A DNA stretch of 34,595 bases from Deltaproteobacteria bacterium (GCA_019310485.1 JAFDEF010000044.1:1-34595), one strand, 5' to 3'. Numbered from the stretch's first letter, positions 27,040-34,449 are shown. Notes: generated from the sequence alone by a model not told the origin. Numbers and translations: made by a program.

Positions 27040-27825
27040 ATGGCTGAAAGAATTGTTTCAACAGGAAGGGGTGGAACTGGAAAATCAACTTTTGTGGCTC
27101 TAGCGAGCCGCTACTTACGGCCTCCTATGCTACTTGTTGATCTTGATCCAGACGAAAGCCTGGCTGATATGTTGGGATTTGATCTGGAAAAACAGGGAAT
27201 AAGCACGATATCAGATAAGCTTTATGATATCCTCGAAGCCGCTAAGCGGGGCAGGCCGGGTCCTGTTTCCGCTCTCGAGAGAATGTCCTCCATAATTAAA
27301 AAAGATTGTCTGTATCGAAAAAATGACACAATGGATCTTATTGTTCTTGGCACGAAATTGACCAAAGGTTGCTATTGCACACCGGACGATATACTCAAAG
27401 CAGTTATTCCAAAGATGGCCGACAGATACTCGAGCGTAGTGATTGATTCACCGGCAGGGTTAGAGCATCTAAATCGGAAGGTGTTTTCTGAAGTCGATGA
27501 TTTTTTTATAATATTGGATCCCTCTTCAAAATCATTGCAGCACGTAGGCAGGGTAAAAGACATTACTCGTGAATTGAAGATCGAGTACGAAAATTTTTAT
27601 CTCCTAGCCAATTACAGATTTGATCAAGGAAGCCAGGAATATCTTGAAAGTAGCAGTGAAACTTTTTTGGGTAAAATTGAATCCGATCCTAGCGTAGAGG
27701 AGCATAACCTTATAGGAAAGTCATTACTGGAGCTACCGGAGGACTCGCCTGCATGTATATCGGTTAAAGAATTATTAGAGAAGGTAAAATTATTGAATTC
27801 CGGGAGGGGTAAACGCCCCCTTTGA
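27040..27825 (+). CDS. CooC/MinD-like P-loop ATPase
   Basis: A 261-residue SIMIBI-class ATPase. The P-loop is GRGGTGKST at residues 9-17, with arginine where the deviant Walker A lysine of MinD/CooC proteins normally sits. LLVDLDPDESLADMLG follows, then KGCYCTPDDIL (the CYC motif of CooC-type nickel insertion ATPases), VVIDSPAGLEHLNRK (Walker B) and ILLxNR-like LLANYRFD. Such proteins assist nickel or Fe-S cluster insertion into CO dehydrogenase/acetyl-CoA synthase or related enzymes, but no such enzyme is encoded here, so the client is unknown. The start at 27040 puts the P-loop at the N-terminus as in CooC, with AAGG upstream; the frame also permits ATG at 26995. Confidence 0.82.
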   Translation: MAERIVSTGRGGTGKSTFVALASRYLRPPMLLVDLDPDESLADMLGFDLEKQGISTISDKLYDILEAAKRGRPGPVSALERMSSIIKKDCLYRKNDTMDLIVLGTKLTKGCYCTPDDILKAVIPKMADRYSSVVIDSPAGLEHLNRKVFSEVDDFFIILDPSSKSLQHVGRVKDITRELKIEYENFYLLANYRFDQGSQEYLESSSETFLGKIESDPSVEEHNLIGKSLLELPEDSPACISVKELLEKVKLLNSGRGKRPL

Positions 27826-27908
27826 GCACAAAAGGCGGTTCACAGGGGCCACTATATTTCCCGTTTCAGAATCTTTGCTCAAGAGGTCCCTCTGGGCTTC
27901 TCTGTCTA

Positions 27909-27946
27909 ATCGGGGAATGCCTGCCGAGGCGCCCCGCCTCCCCGAT
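27909..27946 (+). terminator. GC-rich hairpin between convergent genes, possible terminator
   Basis: ATCGGGGA (27909-27916) pairs with TCCCCGAT (27939-27946), enclosing further GC-rich arms (GCCTGCCGAGGC and AGGCGCCCCGCCT). On the plus strand a T6 run follows 14 nt later at 27961-27966. It sits between the convergent CooC-like gene (+) and thioredoxin gene (-) and may terminate transcription from the left. The distance to the T-run makes the call uncertain. Confidence 0.45.
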
Positions 27947-27968
27947 AACACAGACTATGCTTTTTTGT

Positions 27969-28511
27969 TTATTCTCCCAACTTTAGTTCGCCCAGCACCT
28001 GCAAGAGCTGCTGGTTGCTTTTTTCCAGCGCTTCTGCTGCCTCTAATGCTCTATGGTAAATGGGATTGTTCTCTGCAGATTCGGTTTTATCCGCCCACTT
28101 CCTGAGTCTCTCGCTGTGCTCCTTATTGTGCTCAGCCCAGGACCTTAGAATCACTTCAAGCCTCCCTTTTTCATCTGTTGGGTGGCTCTCAAGGATCCCC
28201 TCAACCATTTCCCGAATTGTAGGTTCAGGAACCGCGCCGAGGATTTCATCTATCTTCTCGCCATCGACAAAGAACATCTGCATGGGTATACTCATAATCT
28301 GATATTTCATCGCTGTATGCTGGTTATCATCCACATTGATTTTGCAAAACCTGAACCTGCCGTCATATTCCTCTGAAAGCTTGTCATATATCGGAGAAAC
28401 CATTCTGCATGGACCACACCAGGGCGCCCAAAAATCAACCTCTGTGGGTAGATCCGACCTGAGAACCTCTTCCTCAAAATTTTGATCTGTAACTTCCACC
28501 ACTTTGCTCAT
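27969..28511 (-). CDS. thioredoxin with C-terminal helical extension
   Basis: A 180-residue protein whose first 105 residues form a thioredoxin domain with the active site WCGPC (C32, C35) in EVDFWAPWCGPCRM and the cis-proline in MSIPMQMFF. The remaining 75 residues are charged and helical (RSWAEHNKEHSERLRKWADK, then ALEAAEALEKSNQQLL) and unlike classical thioredoxin, which ends near 108. The start at 28511 has an excellent AAGGAGG; the open frame extends 15 codons further without support. It is the last gene of the Fur/glutaredoxin/GroES/TrxB operon and is the likely substrate of TrxB encoded 73 bp upstream. Confidence 0.94.
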   Translation of the reverse strand: MSKVVEVTDQNFEEEVLRSDLPTEVDFWAPWCGPCRMVSPIYDKLSEEYDGRFRFCKINVDDNQHTAMKYQIMSIPMQMFFVDGEKIDEILGAVPEPTIREMVEGILESHPTDEKGRLEVILRSWAEHNKEHSERLRKWADKTESAENNPIYHRALEAAEALEKSNQQLLQVLGELKLGE

Positions 28512-28584
28512 GCTGCCTCCTTTCTTTAACCTCCCTTTCCAACGGAGAATTTTCATTTCTTACCTCATCTTCAGTCCCGCGGGA

Positions 28585-29550
28585 TCAGCTCTTCCCATCA
28601 GCTTGAGGATTCGCGGTTCTGATTCCATTGCCTTGCTCTTGAATATATTTAAAGCCGGACATAGCAGCAGTGACACCATCCCCAACTGCAGCGGCAATCT
28701 GGCGGGGTGAGTTCCTGCGGATATCACCAGCAGCAAAAATACCGGGTAATGAGGTGGCCATCATTTCATCGGTGATAATGTAGCCAGCATCGTCCAGATC
28801 CAGAATGTCGAAAAAGATATGGCTATTGGGCATGAGCCCTACAGCGACAAACAAACCATCCACTTTCAAGGTAGACTGCTGACCTGTTTTGACATTACGC
28901 AATTTAAGCTCTTCCAGTACTTTGTTTCCCAAAAGCTCGTCTACTACCGTGTCCCAGATAAACTCAAGCTTAGGATGGGCAAATGCCTGCTCCTGAAGAG
29001 CCTTCCCCGCGCGGAGTTGGTCTCGACGATGTATTACGTAGACCTTGCTGGCATGTCGGCTTAGCTCCAAAGCATCGGTAATCGCGGTATCTCCCCCTCC
29101 TACCACCCCTACCTCTTGGTCACGGAAGAAAAAGCCGTCGCAGGTGGCGCAATAGGAAATGCCACGACCAGAAAACGTTTCATCTCCACTAACTCCCAGC
29201 TTGCGATACTCCGAGCCAGCGGCGATGATTATAGCAGCCGCTTCAAAGTCGCCTTCAGCGGTTGATACGCCGTAAAGCTGGCCCTGGGTAAGGGTAAGGC
29301 CCGTGACCTCAGTAGTTATCTCCTCCAGGCCATATCTGACTGCCTGCTGATGCATGAGTAAACCCAGTTCGGGGCCAGCTATGCCCTCAGGGAACCCGGG
29401 GTAATTCTCTACCAGCGTAGCATTTGCCATCTGGCCCCCGAACATCCCTCGCTCTATGAGCAGGCTCCTGAGTCCGGCTCGTGAGGTGTATAGTCCGGCA
29501 GTAAGTCCAGCCGGTCCACCACCAATGATGATTACTTCGTAGCGAGTCAC
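28585..29550 (-). CDS. trxB: thioredoxin reductase
   Basis: A 321-residue FAD/NADPH flavoprotein. FAD motif EVIIIGGGPAGLTAGLYTSRAG at the N-terminus, FGGQMANATLVENYPGFP near 45, the redox-active CATCDG near 136, the NADPH motif GVVGGGDTAITDALELSRHA near 152, and GIFAAGDIRRNSPRQIAAAVGDG near 275 are all in place. I chose the GTG at 29550 because GGAGG sits 7 bp upstream and the Rossmann fold starts four residues later, as in other TrxB proteins; the ATG at 29595 would add 15 unsupported residues. It reduces the thioredoxin encoded next in the operon and possibly the glutaredoxin-like protein. Confidence 0.95.
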   Translation of the reverse strand: MTRYEVIIIGGGPAGLTAGLYTSRAGLRSLLIERGMFGGQMANATLVENYPGFPEGIAGPELGLLMHQQAVRYGLEEITTEVTGLTLTQGQLYGVSTAEGDFEAAAIIIAAGSEYRKLGVSGDETFSGRGISYCATCDGFFFRDQEVGVVGGGDTAITDALELSRHASKVYVIHRRDQLRAGKALQEQAFAHPKLEFIWDTVVDELLGNKVLEELKLRNVKTGQQSTLKVDGLFVAVGLMPNSHIFFDILDLDDAGYIITDEMMATSLPGIFAAGDIRRNSPRQIAAAVGDGVTAAMSGFKYIQEQGNGIRTANPQADGKS

Positions 29551-29616
29551 TTTCTGCCTCCGTGCTGTAATCCGTGCGGCCGCAAGCCTCTCCATGTCCC
29601 CCGCTCCAGAGGCGGG

Positions 29617-29889
29617 TTATCTAATCACAGCTAGGATATCAGCTCTCGATATGATTAAGTATTTCTTGCCTTCAAACTCAAGCTCGTCCCCGGTAAATTT
29701 GGCATAAAGTACTGTATCTCCCACCTTAATTTTGTCAGCAAGCTCTTCATCAGTTCCGACCTCTACAACCTTGCCTCTTCTCGGTTTTTCTTTGGCAGTA
29801 TCAGGGATGATTATCCCTGCCTTAGTTTTGCTTTCGCTGACTTCTTCCGGCTCAACCAAGACCCGGTCCTCAAATGGCTTAATCTGCAT
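29617..29889 (-). CDS. groES: GroES co-chaperonin (orphan, no groEL beside it)
   Basis: A complete 90-residue GroES. IKPFEDRVLVEPEE begins the fold; the mobile loop lies around KTKAGIIIPDTAKEKP (residues 21-36), followed by GKVVEVG, KVGDTVLYAKFTGDE and KYLIISRADILAVI. GroES normally precedes groEL, but here the next gene is trxB, so this is either a second groES copy or a relocated one. Gaps to glutaredoxin (17 bp) and trxB (66 bp) suggest a single transcript under the Fur-family regulator. A role in folding redox-stressed proteins would need GroEL from elsewhere in the genome. Confidence 0.95.
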   Translation of the reverse strand: MQIKPFEDRVLVEPEEVSESKTKAGIIIPDTAKEKPRRGKVVEVGTDEELADKIKVGDTVLYAKFTGDELEFEGKKYLIISRADILAVIR

Positions 29890-29906
29890 CTTAAAATCCT
29901 CCCTTC

Positions 29907-30155
29907 CTATCTGATAGGGAGTAGTTTATCAATTTTTGCCTTATCAAACCCTATAATGGGCTTGTTGTTAATCAAAACGACAGGGACGCCCTTTATATTT
30001 CTGCGCCTCAACTCTCGGGCCCCGTCAGCATCCCTTTCCACATTGACCTCCCTAAATCTAAACCTTTTCTCCCTCAAATACTGCTTGACTCGGTTACACC
30101 AGGGGCACGAAGATGATGTAAAAATTATTATCCTTGGCTGACTGGAAACAGGCAT
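29907..30155 (-). CDS. glutaredoxin-like protein (NrdH/Grx type)
   Basis: An 82-residue thioredoxin-fold protein with the CPWC active site (C17, C20) in FTSSSCPWCNRVKQYLRE, followed by VNVERDADGARELRRR, the cis-proline segment GVPVVLINNKPIIGFD and a short C-terminal helix. CPWC differs from the CPYC of classical glutaredoxins and from the CxxC of many NrdH proteins. Such proteins can be reduced by thioredoxin reductase, which fits trxB two genes downstream. AGAGG precedes the ATG. It follows the 53-residue protein by 8 bp. Confidence 0.93.
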   Translation of the reverse strand: MPVSSQPRIIIFTSSSCPWCNRVKQYLREKRFRFREVNVERDADGARELRRRNIKGVPVVLINNKPIIGFDKAKIDKLLPIR

Positions 30156-30163
30156 GTATACCT

Positions 30164-30325
30164 CTACTCAGAAAGGGGGCTATCACCCGCCTTCTTTGCC
30201 TCCTCAAGCTCATCATCCAGGTCCTCCAATTTCTGCCACATCGACGGTGGCACCGAGTGAGCAGGCCATCGAGCTTTCAGGTCGGCTATCTTTTTCTCAA
30301 TGTCTCTTACCTTGTCCTCTTCCAC
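30164..30325 (-). CDS. 53-residue hypothetical protein between fur and glutaredoxin
   Basis: A GTG-initiated frame with AAAGGG about 9 bp upstream, starting 13 bp after the fur stop and ending 8 bp before the glutaredoxin ATG. The product is highly charged, with two predicted helices: residues 2-18 (EDKVRDIEKKIADLKAR) and 29-46 (MWQKLEDLDDELEEAKKA). They are joined by a WPAHSVPPS turn. It has no cysteine, so it is not itself a thiol protein. Tight packing in the operon and protein-like composition support a real gene, possibly a small helical-hairpin adaptor. No function is known to me. Confidence 0.72.
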   Translation of the reverse strand: MEEDKVRDIEKKIADLKARWPAHSVPPSMWQKLEDLDDELEEAKKAGDSPLSE

Positions 30326-30338
30326 TCTTTAGTACCCT

Positions 30339-30779
30339 TTAAGTATCCTCTTTCACCCTGTCCTTACACTTCTCACAGTATCCTTCAAGATATAATTCGG
30401 CATTGGTTACATTAAAGCAGTGTAAGCGCCGCACCTTTTCTACCAGCTTACGAACCAGTGGACTCTCAAACTCTATGACCTTCCCACAGCCCTTACACAC
30501 CAGATGCTGGTGCTCAAGCGGTTGCTTCATCTCGTAAGAGCAGCGCCTCTTCCCCAGCCGCCTCTCATTAACCAACCCCAACTGTTTGAACAGATTCAGG
30601 CTGCGATATACCGTAGCCAGGCTAATGGCTTGGCCTCTGTTACTGGCACGCCGGTACAGTTCCTTGGCATCTACGTGCCCGCCGGCATGGTCAATCAGTT
30701 CTAAAAGCAGGCGCCGCTGTTTAGTCAAAGGGCGCCCCTGCATCTGGTCGGCTTCATTGCGACTGAGTCTCAATTTCAT
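30339..30779 (-). CDS. Fur-family transcriptional regulator (Fur/PerR-like)
   Basis: A 146-residue regulator. The winged-helix domain (about residues 15-85) holds LTKQRRLLLELID and ISLATVYRSLNLFKQLGLV, the Fur recognition helix region. Structural zinc cysteines C95/C98 (HLVCKGCGKV) and C135/C138 (EGYCEKCKD) are present, with a histidine-rich EHQH just before. It heads an operon of thiol-redox genes, so peroxide (PerR-like) or iron sensing is likely; the residues that separate Fur from PerR cannot be decided by eye. A strong promoter ends 6 bp before the ATG at 30779, so the mRNA may be leaderless, or the internal ATG at 30743 may be the true start. Confidence 0.93.
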   Translation of the reverse strand: MKLRLSRNEADQMQGRPLTKQRRLLLELIDHAGGHVDAKELYRRASNRGQAISLATVYRSLNLFKQLGLVNERRLGKRRCSYEMKQPLEHQHLVCKGCGKVIEFESPLVRKLVEKVRRLHCFNVTNAELYLEGYCEKCKDRVKEDT

Positions 30780-30785
30780 TTGGTG

Positions 30786-30814
30786 AATATAAGCACTCCT
30801 ATCACCCTTGTCAA
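30786..30814 (-). promoter_or_regulatory. sigma70-type promoter of the fur-trx operon
   Basis: On the minus strand TTGACA (30809-30814) is followed by a 17-bp spacer and TATATT (30786-30791), near-consensus for sigma70. An inverted repeat AACCAAGATCGGTTTTGG lies just upstream of the -35 and could be a regulator site. The -10 box ends only 6 bp before the annotated fur ATG. Confidence 0.75.
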
Positions 30815-31026
30815 CACCAAAACCGATCTTGGTTTAACGGTGAATGCTTAGCCTGCCCCCAGGCACTTCTGTACCTCTTTGCTGCGCACTCTCTATTTGG
30901 AGAACTCGCAAAAGTCCCGTTAAAACCTCGTCCAGTATTTCTTAAGCTTTTTGTACAAAATATAGGTTATAGGATCATCAATAAATGAGTCTAGCTTTTC
31001 AGCTTGAATTAGGTTATGCTCTTGTA

Positions 31027-31308
31027 ATGATTTCTGATAAAAAAAATCGCGGTAAAACTATCCAGGAGAAGATAGCAGAAGAAGAGTTGGCTAAAGAGAG
31101 AATAGATGAAGATGGAAATAAATGGATTAAGGTCTATTTTGGTGGCGGAGAACATTTCAAGAACTGGTTAGAGCAATGCAAAGAACTGGGTGAGGTCATG
31201 GTAGAAGAGGTTGATCCAACAGGATATAAGTGCTTTGAAATAGCCGGTGAAAAATTATACAGGATCTGGATGAAGGCGGATGATACAAAAGAAGAAGACC
31301 TCTTTTGA
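31027..31308 (+). CDS. hypothetical protein, 93 residues
   Basis: I do not recognise a named family. The product is soluble and charged: an N-terminal helix (TIQEKIAEEELAKERI), then DGNKWIKVYFGGGEHFKNWLEQCKELG, DPTGYKCFEIAGEKLYRIWMK and an acidic C-terminus. The GGGEHFKNW segment and the two cysteines are its most distinctive parts. The frame extends upstream to an ATG at 30985, but those 14 residues look like translated leader; neither start has a strong ribosome site. It is divergent from fur across about 250 bp and is followed by a cupin gene on the same strand. Confidence 0.65.
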   Translation: MISDKKNRGKTIQEKIAEEELAKERIDEDGNKWIKVYFGGGEHFKNWLEQCKELGEVMVEEVDPTGYKCFEIAGEKLYRIWMKADDTKEEDLF

Positions 31309-31501
31309 TTCCTTTCCCCTATTCACCTGGTTCGGAGCTTTTGCATTTGAGGCTAGGGCTCTGGCCAGTTTGAATTTGACGGGAAAACTGTCTGGCATGC
31401 TCATATTTTATTTCGTTCCCGCAAAGGCAGGACAGTGATTATCCTGCCGGTTAAGGAAAACGCAATTTTATCATTATTTGCCATTATCAAGGAGGACTAT
31501 T

Positions 31502-31819
31502 ATGGAGGAAATCTATGTAGATTGCAATGAGATGGAATGGACGCCCTCTATGGATTACCCCGAGGGCACAATGGTCAAAATCCTCAGGGATTATGAAGGC
31601 AAAAAGACTATTCTACTGAAGCTGCCGCCAGGATTCAAGATGGAGGCTCATTCGCACGTATCCGTAGAGCAGCATTATGTGCTTGAGGGCCAATATGAAG
31701 TTGAAGGCCATGTATACGGGCCGGCGACATACCAGCTTTTCCCGCCTGGTTACACGCATGGACCTTTTACTTCAGAAAAGGGAGCCCTTGTTCTTGTTAT
31801 CTGGGACCCGATGCAATAA
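31502..31819 (+). CDS. cupin-domain protein
   Basis: A 105-residue single-domain cupin. Motif 1 is GFKMEAHSHVSVEQHYVLEGQYEVEG (landmarks H-x-H-x5-Q-H and the glycine of LEGQ), and motif 2 is YQLFPPGYTHGPFTSEKGAL, so the metal-binding histidines and a glutamine in place of the usual glutamate are visible. Such small cupins may be isomerases, dioxygenases or ligand-binding proteins; the substrate is unknown. AAGGAGG lies 6 bp before the ATG at 31502, which fixes the start against an upstream TTG. The 193-bp spacer before it has a 7-bp hairpin (GGCAGGA/TCCTGCC at 31426-31448) without a T-tract. Confidence 0.88.
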   Translation: MEEIYVDCNEMEWTPSMDYPEGTMVKILRDYEGKKTILLKLPPGFKMEAHSHVSVEQHYVLEGQYEVEGHVYGPATYQLFPPGYTHGPFTSEKGALVLVIWDPMQ

Positions 31820-31848
31820 GCAACTCTTGCTGCGGTCACTTTCACTTA

Positions 31849-32643
31849 TCAACCGAGAACAGCGTTTTGGAAGAATTCCTGAACCAAACCCCGGGCAAAA
31901 AAAAGCTTCACGCCCAGGTCCCGCAAACGAGGAATACCTCTTTTGCCGATTCGGGCGGATAACACGGCCTGGCAATCATGGATAAGTTTATAAACTTCAA
32001 ATGTCTTTTGTGGCTGCAAGGTCTTTTCGTAGGGGTTGTGTCGAATTTCCAACAATTCAATCCCCTTGTCGGCTGCAAAAGAGTAAACAGCGAATTTTGG
32101 CGCCTGCCCTAACATTCCTGGAAAAATAATTTTTTCGCCCTCATTGACGGCAACGCCGATTTTCCAGAACGGTAGTGCCGCCGTCACCCAGAATATGTCG
32201 CCGCTTCGATCCTTTGTCAAAATGAGCAGACCGGCCTTTGTAATCAAATCGCAGGCTTGCTCCAGTGAATAATATCGCTCGGCATAACCGGTCCTAGCGC
32301 CTGCAACCCAGTCGACGAGTAGGCAGCGTCCGCCCCATCCGATGACTGACGGCATAGCTTTCAAACAGCGAACGGGATCGGAAAAATGGTGAAACGCCCT
32401 GACGCTGAAAACCAAATCGAACCACTGCCGCAATGAAGCAATGCCTTCTGCTGGCAACCGCCGAAGCGCCAAATTTTCCATTTGTTGCTCGGTAACATAG
32501 GGATCAACTCCGACGCCCACAGCATGATATTTTTCAACCATGCGCCGTAAAAAGCTACCTCCACCGGCGCCGATCTCCAGGAGTCGATGCGGCGCTGTTT
32601 TAAGCCTGGACAAAACGTTTTCGGCTATGGTGTAAGCATCCAT
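31849..32643 (-). CDS. SAM methyltransferase fused to a NifX-like (dinitrogenase cofactor) domain
   Basis: A 264-residue two-domain protein. Residues 1-150 form a class I methyltransferase with motif I LLEIGAGGGSFLRRM (about 21-35), the acidic VGVDPYV segment and FDLVFSVRAFHHFSDP. From about 165 the sequence changes to a fold like NifX/NifY/NafY proteins: EKIIFPGMLGQAPKFAVYSF, ELLEIRHNP, then HDCQAVLSARIG and IPRLRDLGVKLFFARG. That domain binds iron-molybdenum-type or other metal clusters in its best-known relatives. The fusion is unusual. It starts 3 bp after the second methyltransferase gene, so the two are co-translated. The substrate is unknown; methylation linked to a metal cofactor or metalloid is one guess. 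Confidence 0.83.
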   Translation of the reverse strand: MDAYTIAENVLSRLKTAPHRLLEIGAGGGSFLRRMVEKYHAVGVGVDPYVTEQQMENLALRRLPAEGIASLRQWFDLVFSVRAFHHFSDPVRCLKAMPSVIGWGGRCLLVDWVAGARTGYAERYYSLEQACDLITKAGLLILTKDRSGDIFWVTAALPFWKIGVAVNEGEKIIFPGMLGQAPKFAVYSFAADKGIELLEIRHNPYEKTLQPQKTFEVYKLIHDCQAVLSARIGKRGIPRLRDLGVKLFFARGLVQEFFQNAVLG

Positions 32644-32646
32644 GCC

Positions 32647-33294
32647 TCACCCCGCTTTGACGGCTTTTAAAAGACGTATCCTTTTTTTGAAATAGAAATG
32701 ATCGCCAAAATGATCAAACCCCCATCCCAGCAGCCGTTTTTTCCATTCCACTGTAATGTATTGATGCGCCAGCGGGCATTCGCCTTTAAGAAAAACAATA
32801 CGAAACCACCAGGTCTGAGCGTGGATATCAAATTCATTGAAATCAAGAATAAAAAATTCTCCGCCCGGTTTGAGGGCCTTGAAGACGTTGCGGGCGATCT
32901 TTTCCCTCTCGGAATCTGGAAAGCCGTGAAACACAAAAGAGATAAACGCCTTGTCAAACTCATTTTCGAATGGCAGCGCTTCTTCGATGCGCTGCCGCAT
33001 TAGCGATACATTAAACCGGCCAGCGCATTTTCTCTTGAACTGCTCAATCATTTCCTCCCCAATTTCCAGTCCGACGATCTTGCCTGCATCGCTAAGATAT
33101 TTGGCCATCAGGCAGTCGTTGTGGCCGGTGCCGCAGCCAAGGTCAAGAATGGCATCATCCGGCCGGATACCGATATGCGCAATCGCCGTTTCGAGCATGC
33201 GACTATACCTTCCAAAGCTGCCAAATTTGAGCAGCAGATCATAGTTACGCGCTCCAAAGCCCGAAATTTCCACTTTACTTTCCGGAACATTCAT
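32647..33294 (-). CDS. class I SAM-dependent methyltransferase (UbiE-like)
   Basis: A 215-residue methyltransferase. Motif I is AILDLGCGTGHNDCLMAKYL (about residues 46-65), motif II is VGLEIGEEMIEQF, then FDKAFISFVFHGFPDSERE and the post-motif LKPGGEFFILDFNEF. The fold matches the UbiE/COQ5 group, but the substrate is unknown. The ATG at 33294 is used; the open frame continues to a TTG at 33318 and neither has a good Shine-Dalgarno. It lies 77 bp downstream of the MIP18-family gene and 3 bp upstream of the methyltransferase-NifX fusion, forming a three-gene unit. Confidence 0.9.
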   Translation of the reverse strand: MNVPESKVEISGFGARNYDLLLKFGSFGRYSRMLETAIAHIGIRPDDAILDLGCGTGHNDCLMAKYLSDAGKIVGLEIGEEMIEQFKRKCAGRFNVSLMRQRIEEALPFENEFDKAFISFVFHGFPDSEREKIARNVFKALKPGGEFFILDFNEFDIHAQTWWFRIVFLKGECPLAHQYITVEWKKRLLGWGFDHFGDHFYFKKRIRLLKAVKAG

Positions 33295-33371
33295 GCTTTT
33301 TCGTTTCTTTGCGCCCAAGAGATCAAGGCGCCTCGTTCATTCTTACGATTCTTTTAGGCCTTCTGGAACCA

Positions 33372-33674
33372 TCACGTTGTTCCGCTCCAGGCTGCCTGCT
33401 CCATGGCCAGAAAGGCCCCTCTTTCTTCCTCATTCATAGTCGTTATTTTACTCTCCACTTTTAAACCGAGATTTTCCAAGGGAACTTGAATACTACTGAT
33501 AAGCCGATCAGCAATCGGGATGTTTGGAAACGGGAATGCAAAAATAACCGTGGCGGTATCATTCTCTATCTCAATATCTTTGACAATACCGAGGTCTAAA
33601 AGGCTTCTATCAATGGCCGGATGAATAATCTGGCCTGCAATTTTCAATGCATCATCTTTTGTCACCTGAGCCAT
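33372..33674 (-). CDS. MIP18/DUF59-family iron-sulfur cluster assembly protein
   Basis: A 100-residue single-domain protein of the DUF59 family. The sequence reads through KIAGQIIHPAIDRSLLDLGIVKDI, a typical start (NPVIDRSLVDLGMVK in relatives), then TVIFAFPFPNIPIADRL and a C-terminal EERGAFLAMEQAAW. Such proteins take part in Fe-S cluster assembly or carrier functions. The usual conserved cysteine of the CP motif is not present in the PFPNIPI segment, so cluster handling may differ. AGGAGG precedes the ATG. It is the first gene of the unit with the two methyltransferases. Confidence 0.87.
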   Translation of the reverse strand: MAQVTKDDALKIAGQIIHPAIDRSLLDLGIVKDIEIENDTATVIFAFPFPNIPIADRLISSIQVPLENLGLKVESKITTMNEEERGAFLAMEQAAWSGTT

Positions 33675-33767
33675 AGTTAACCTCCTGCAATCTTAGGCAA
33701 AAAAACTGATCTAATCGATATTTTGTTTACAAGCTGTACCAACGCCAACCCTATTTACCCTTCCCTA

Positions 33768-33796
33768 ATAATATCATAACTACTGTTGTCGCTCAA
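33768..33796 (-). promoter_or_regulatory. candidate promoter for the MIP18-methyltransferase operon
   Basis: On the minus strand TTGAGC (33791-33796), a 17-bp spacer and TATTAT (33768-33773) form a reasonable sigma70 promoter. It would give a 5' leader of about 85 nt before the ATG at 33674. Confidence 0.45.
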
Positions 33797-33899
33797 AAAG
33801 AAACATAGCATCTAAAAAGAAACCATATAATAGTCTTGAGTTTGGGCGATTCTCATCATGAACGCCCCAGCAACCCTCCAGCCCTCATATCACCATCCA

Positions 33900-34449
33900 G
33901 AAGCAATCCTTGTTTTAGTGGAACCTTCCCATCAACCCTGCTGCCAAAGTGTTCCAGTTAAGGGAGATCAAGGTTTCAATCCTTGTTTTAGTGGAACCTT
34001 CCCATCAACTAGCCAACGGAGACAGGGTTTACCTGGAGTCAAATGGGTTTCAATCCTTGTTTTAGTGGAACCTTCCCATCAACGCATTAATCGGCGCAGA
34101 CTTAGCTGACACAGCCATGGTTTCAATCCTTGTTTTAGTGGAACCTTCCCATCAACAGTTCACACCCAGGGGGCACAAACCTAAATTCGAGATGTTTCAA
34201 TCCTTGTTTTAGTGGAACCTTCCCATCAACTCAGTGGGCAGAGTGCTTTCTGTTCCGCACTGGGAAGTTTCAATCCTTGTTTTAGTGGAACCTTCCCATC
34301 AACTTGACCTCCGGTCAACCTTTCCAGCAATAGCATCTTGGTTTCAATCCTTGTTTTAGTGGAACCTTCCCATCAACTTTGCTGCCATGGTTCACGATGT
34401 GTCTCGTTATGAGTTTCAATCCTTGTTTTAGTGGAACCTTCCCATCAAC
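33900..34449 (-). CRISPR. CRISPR array, 8 repeats of 37 bp and 7 spacers, no cas genes
   Basis: Repeats of 37 bp start at 33900, 33973, 34047, 34120, 34194, 34267, 34341 and 34413. As given they begin GTTTCAATCC and end CCATCAAC; seven are identical. Spacers are 35-37 bp and all different. The reverse complement of the repeat ends in ATTGAAAC, the 5' handle of many type I-A/I-B and type III crRNAs, so transcription is most likely leftward (minus strand). The repeat at 33900 has three changes (GAAGCAATCC), as expected of the leader-distal end, which again puts the leader to the right of 34449. No cas gene lies in the window. Confidence 0.97.

Noticed and set aside
33858..34109. Open frame of 83 codons across the CRISPR array
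   Set aside because: It translates CRISPR repeats and spacers and is not a gene.
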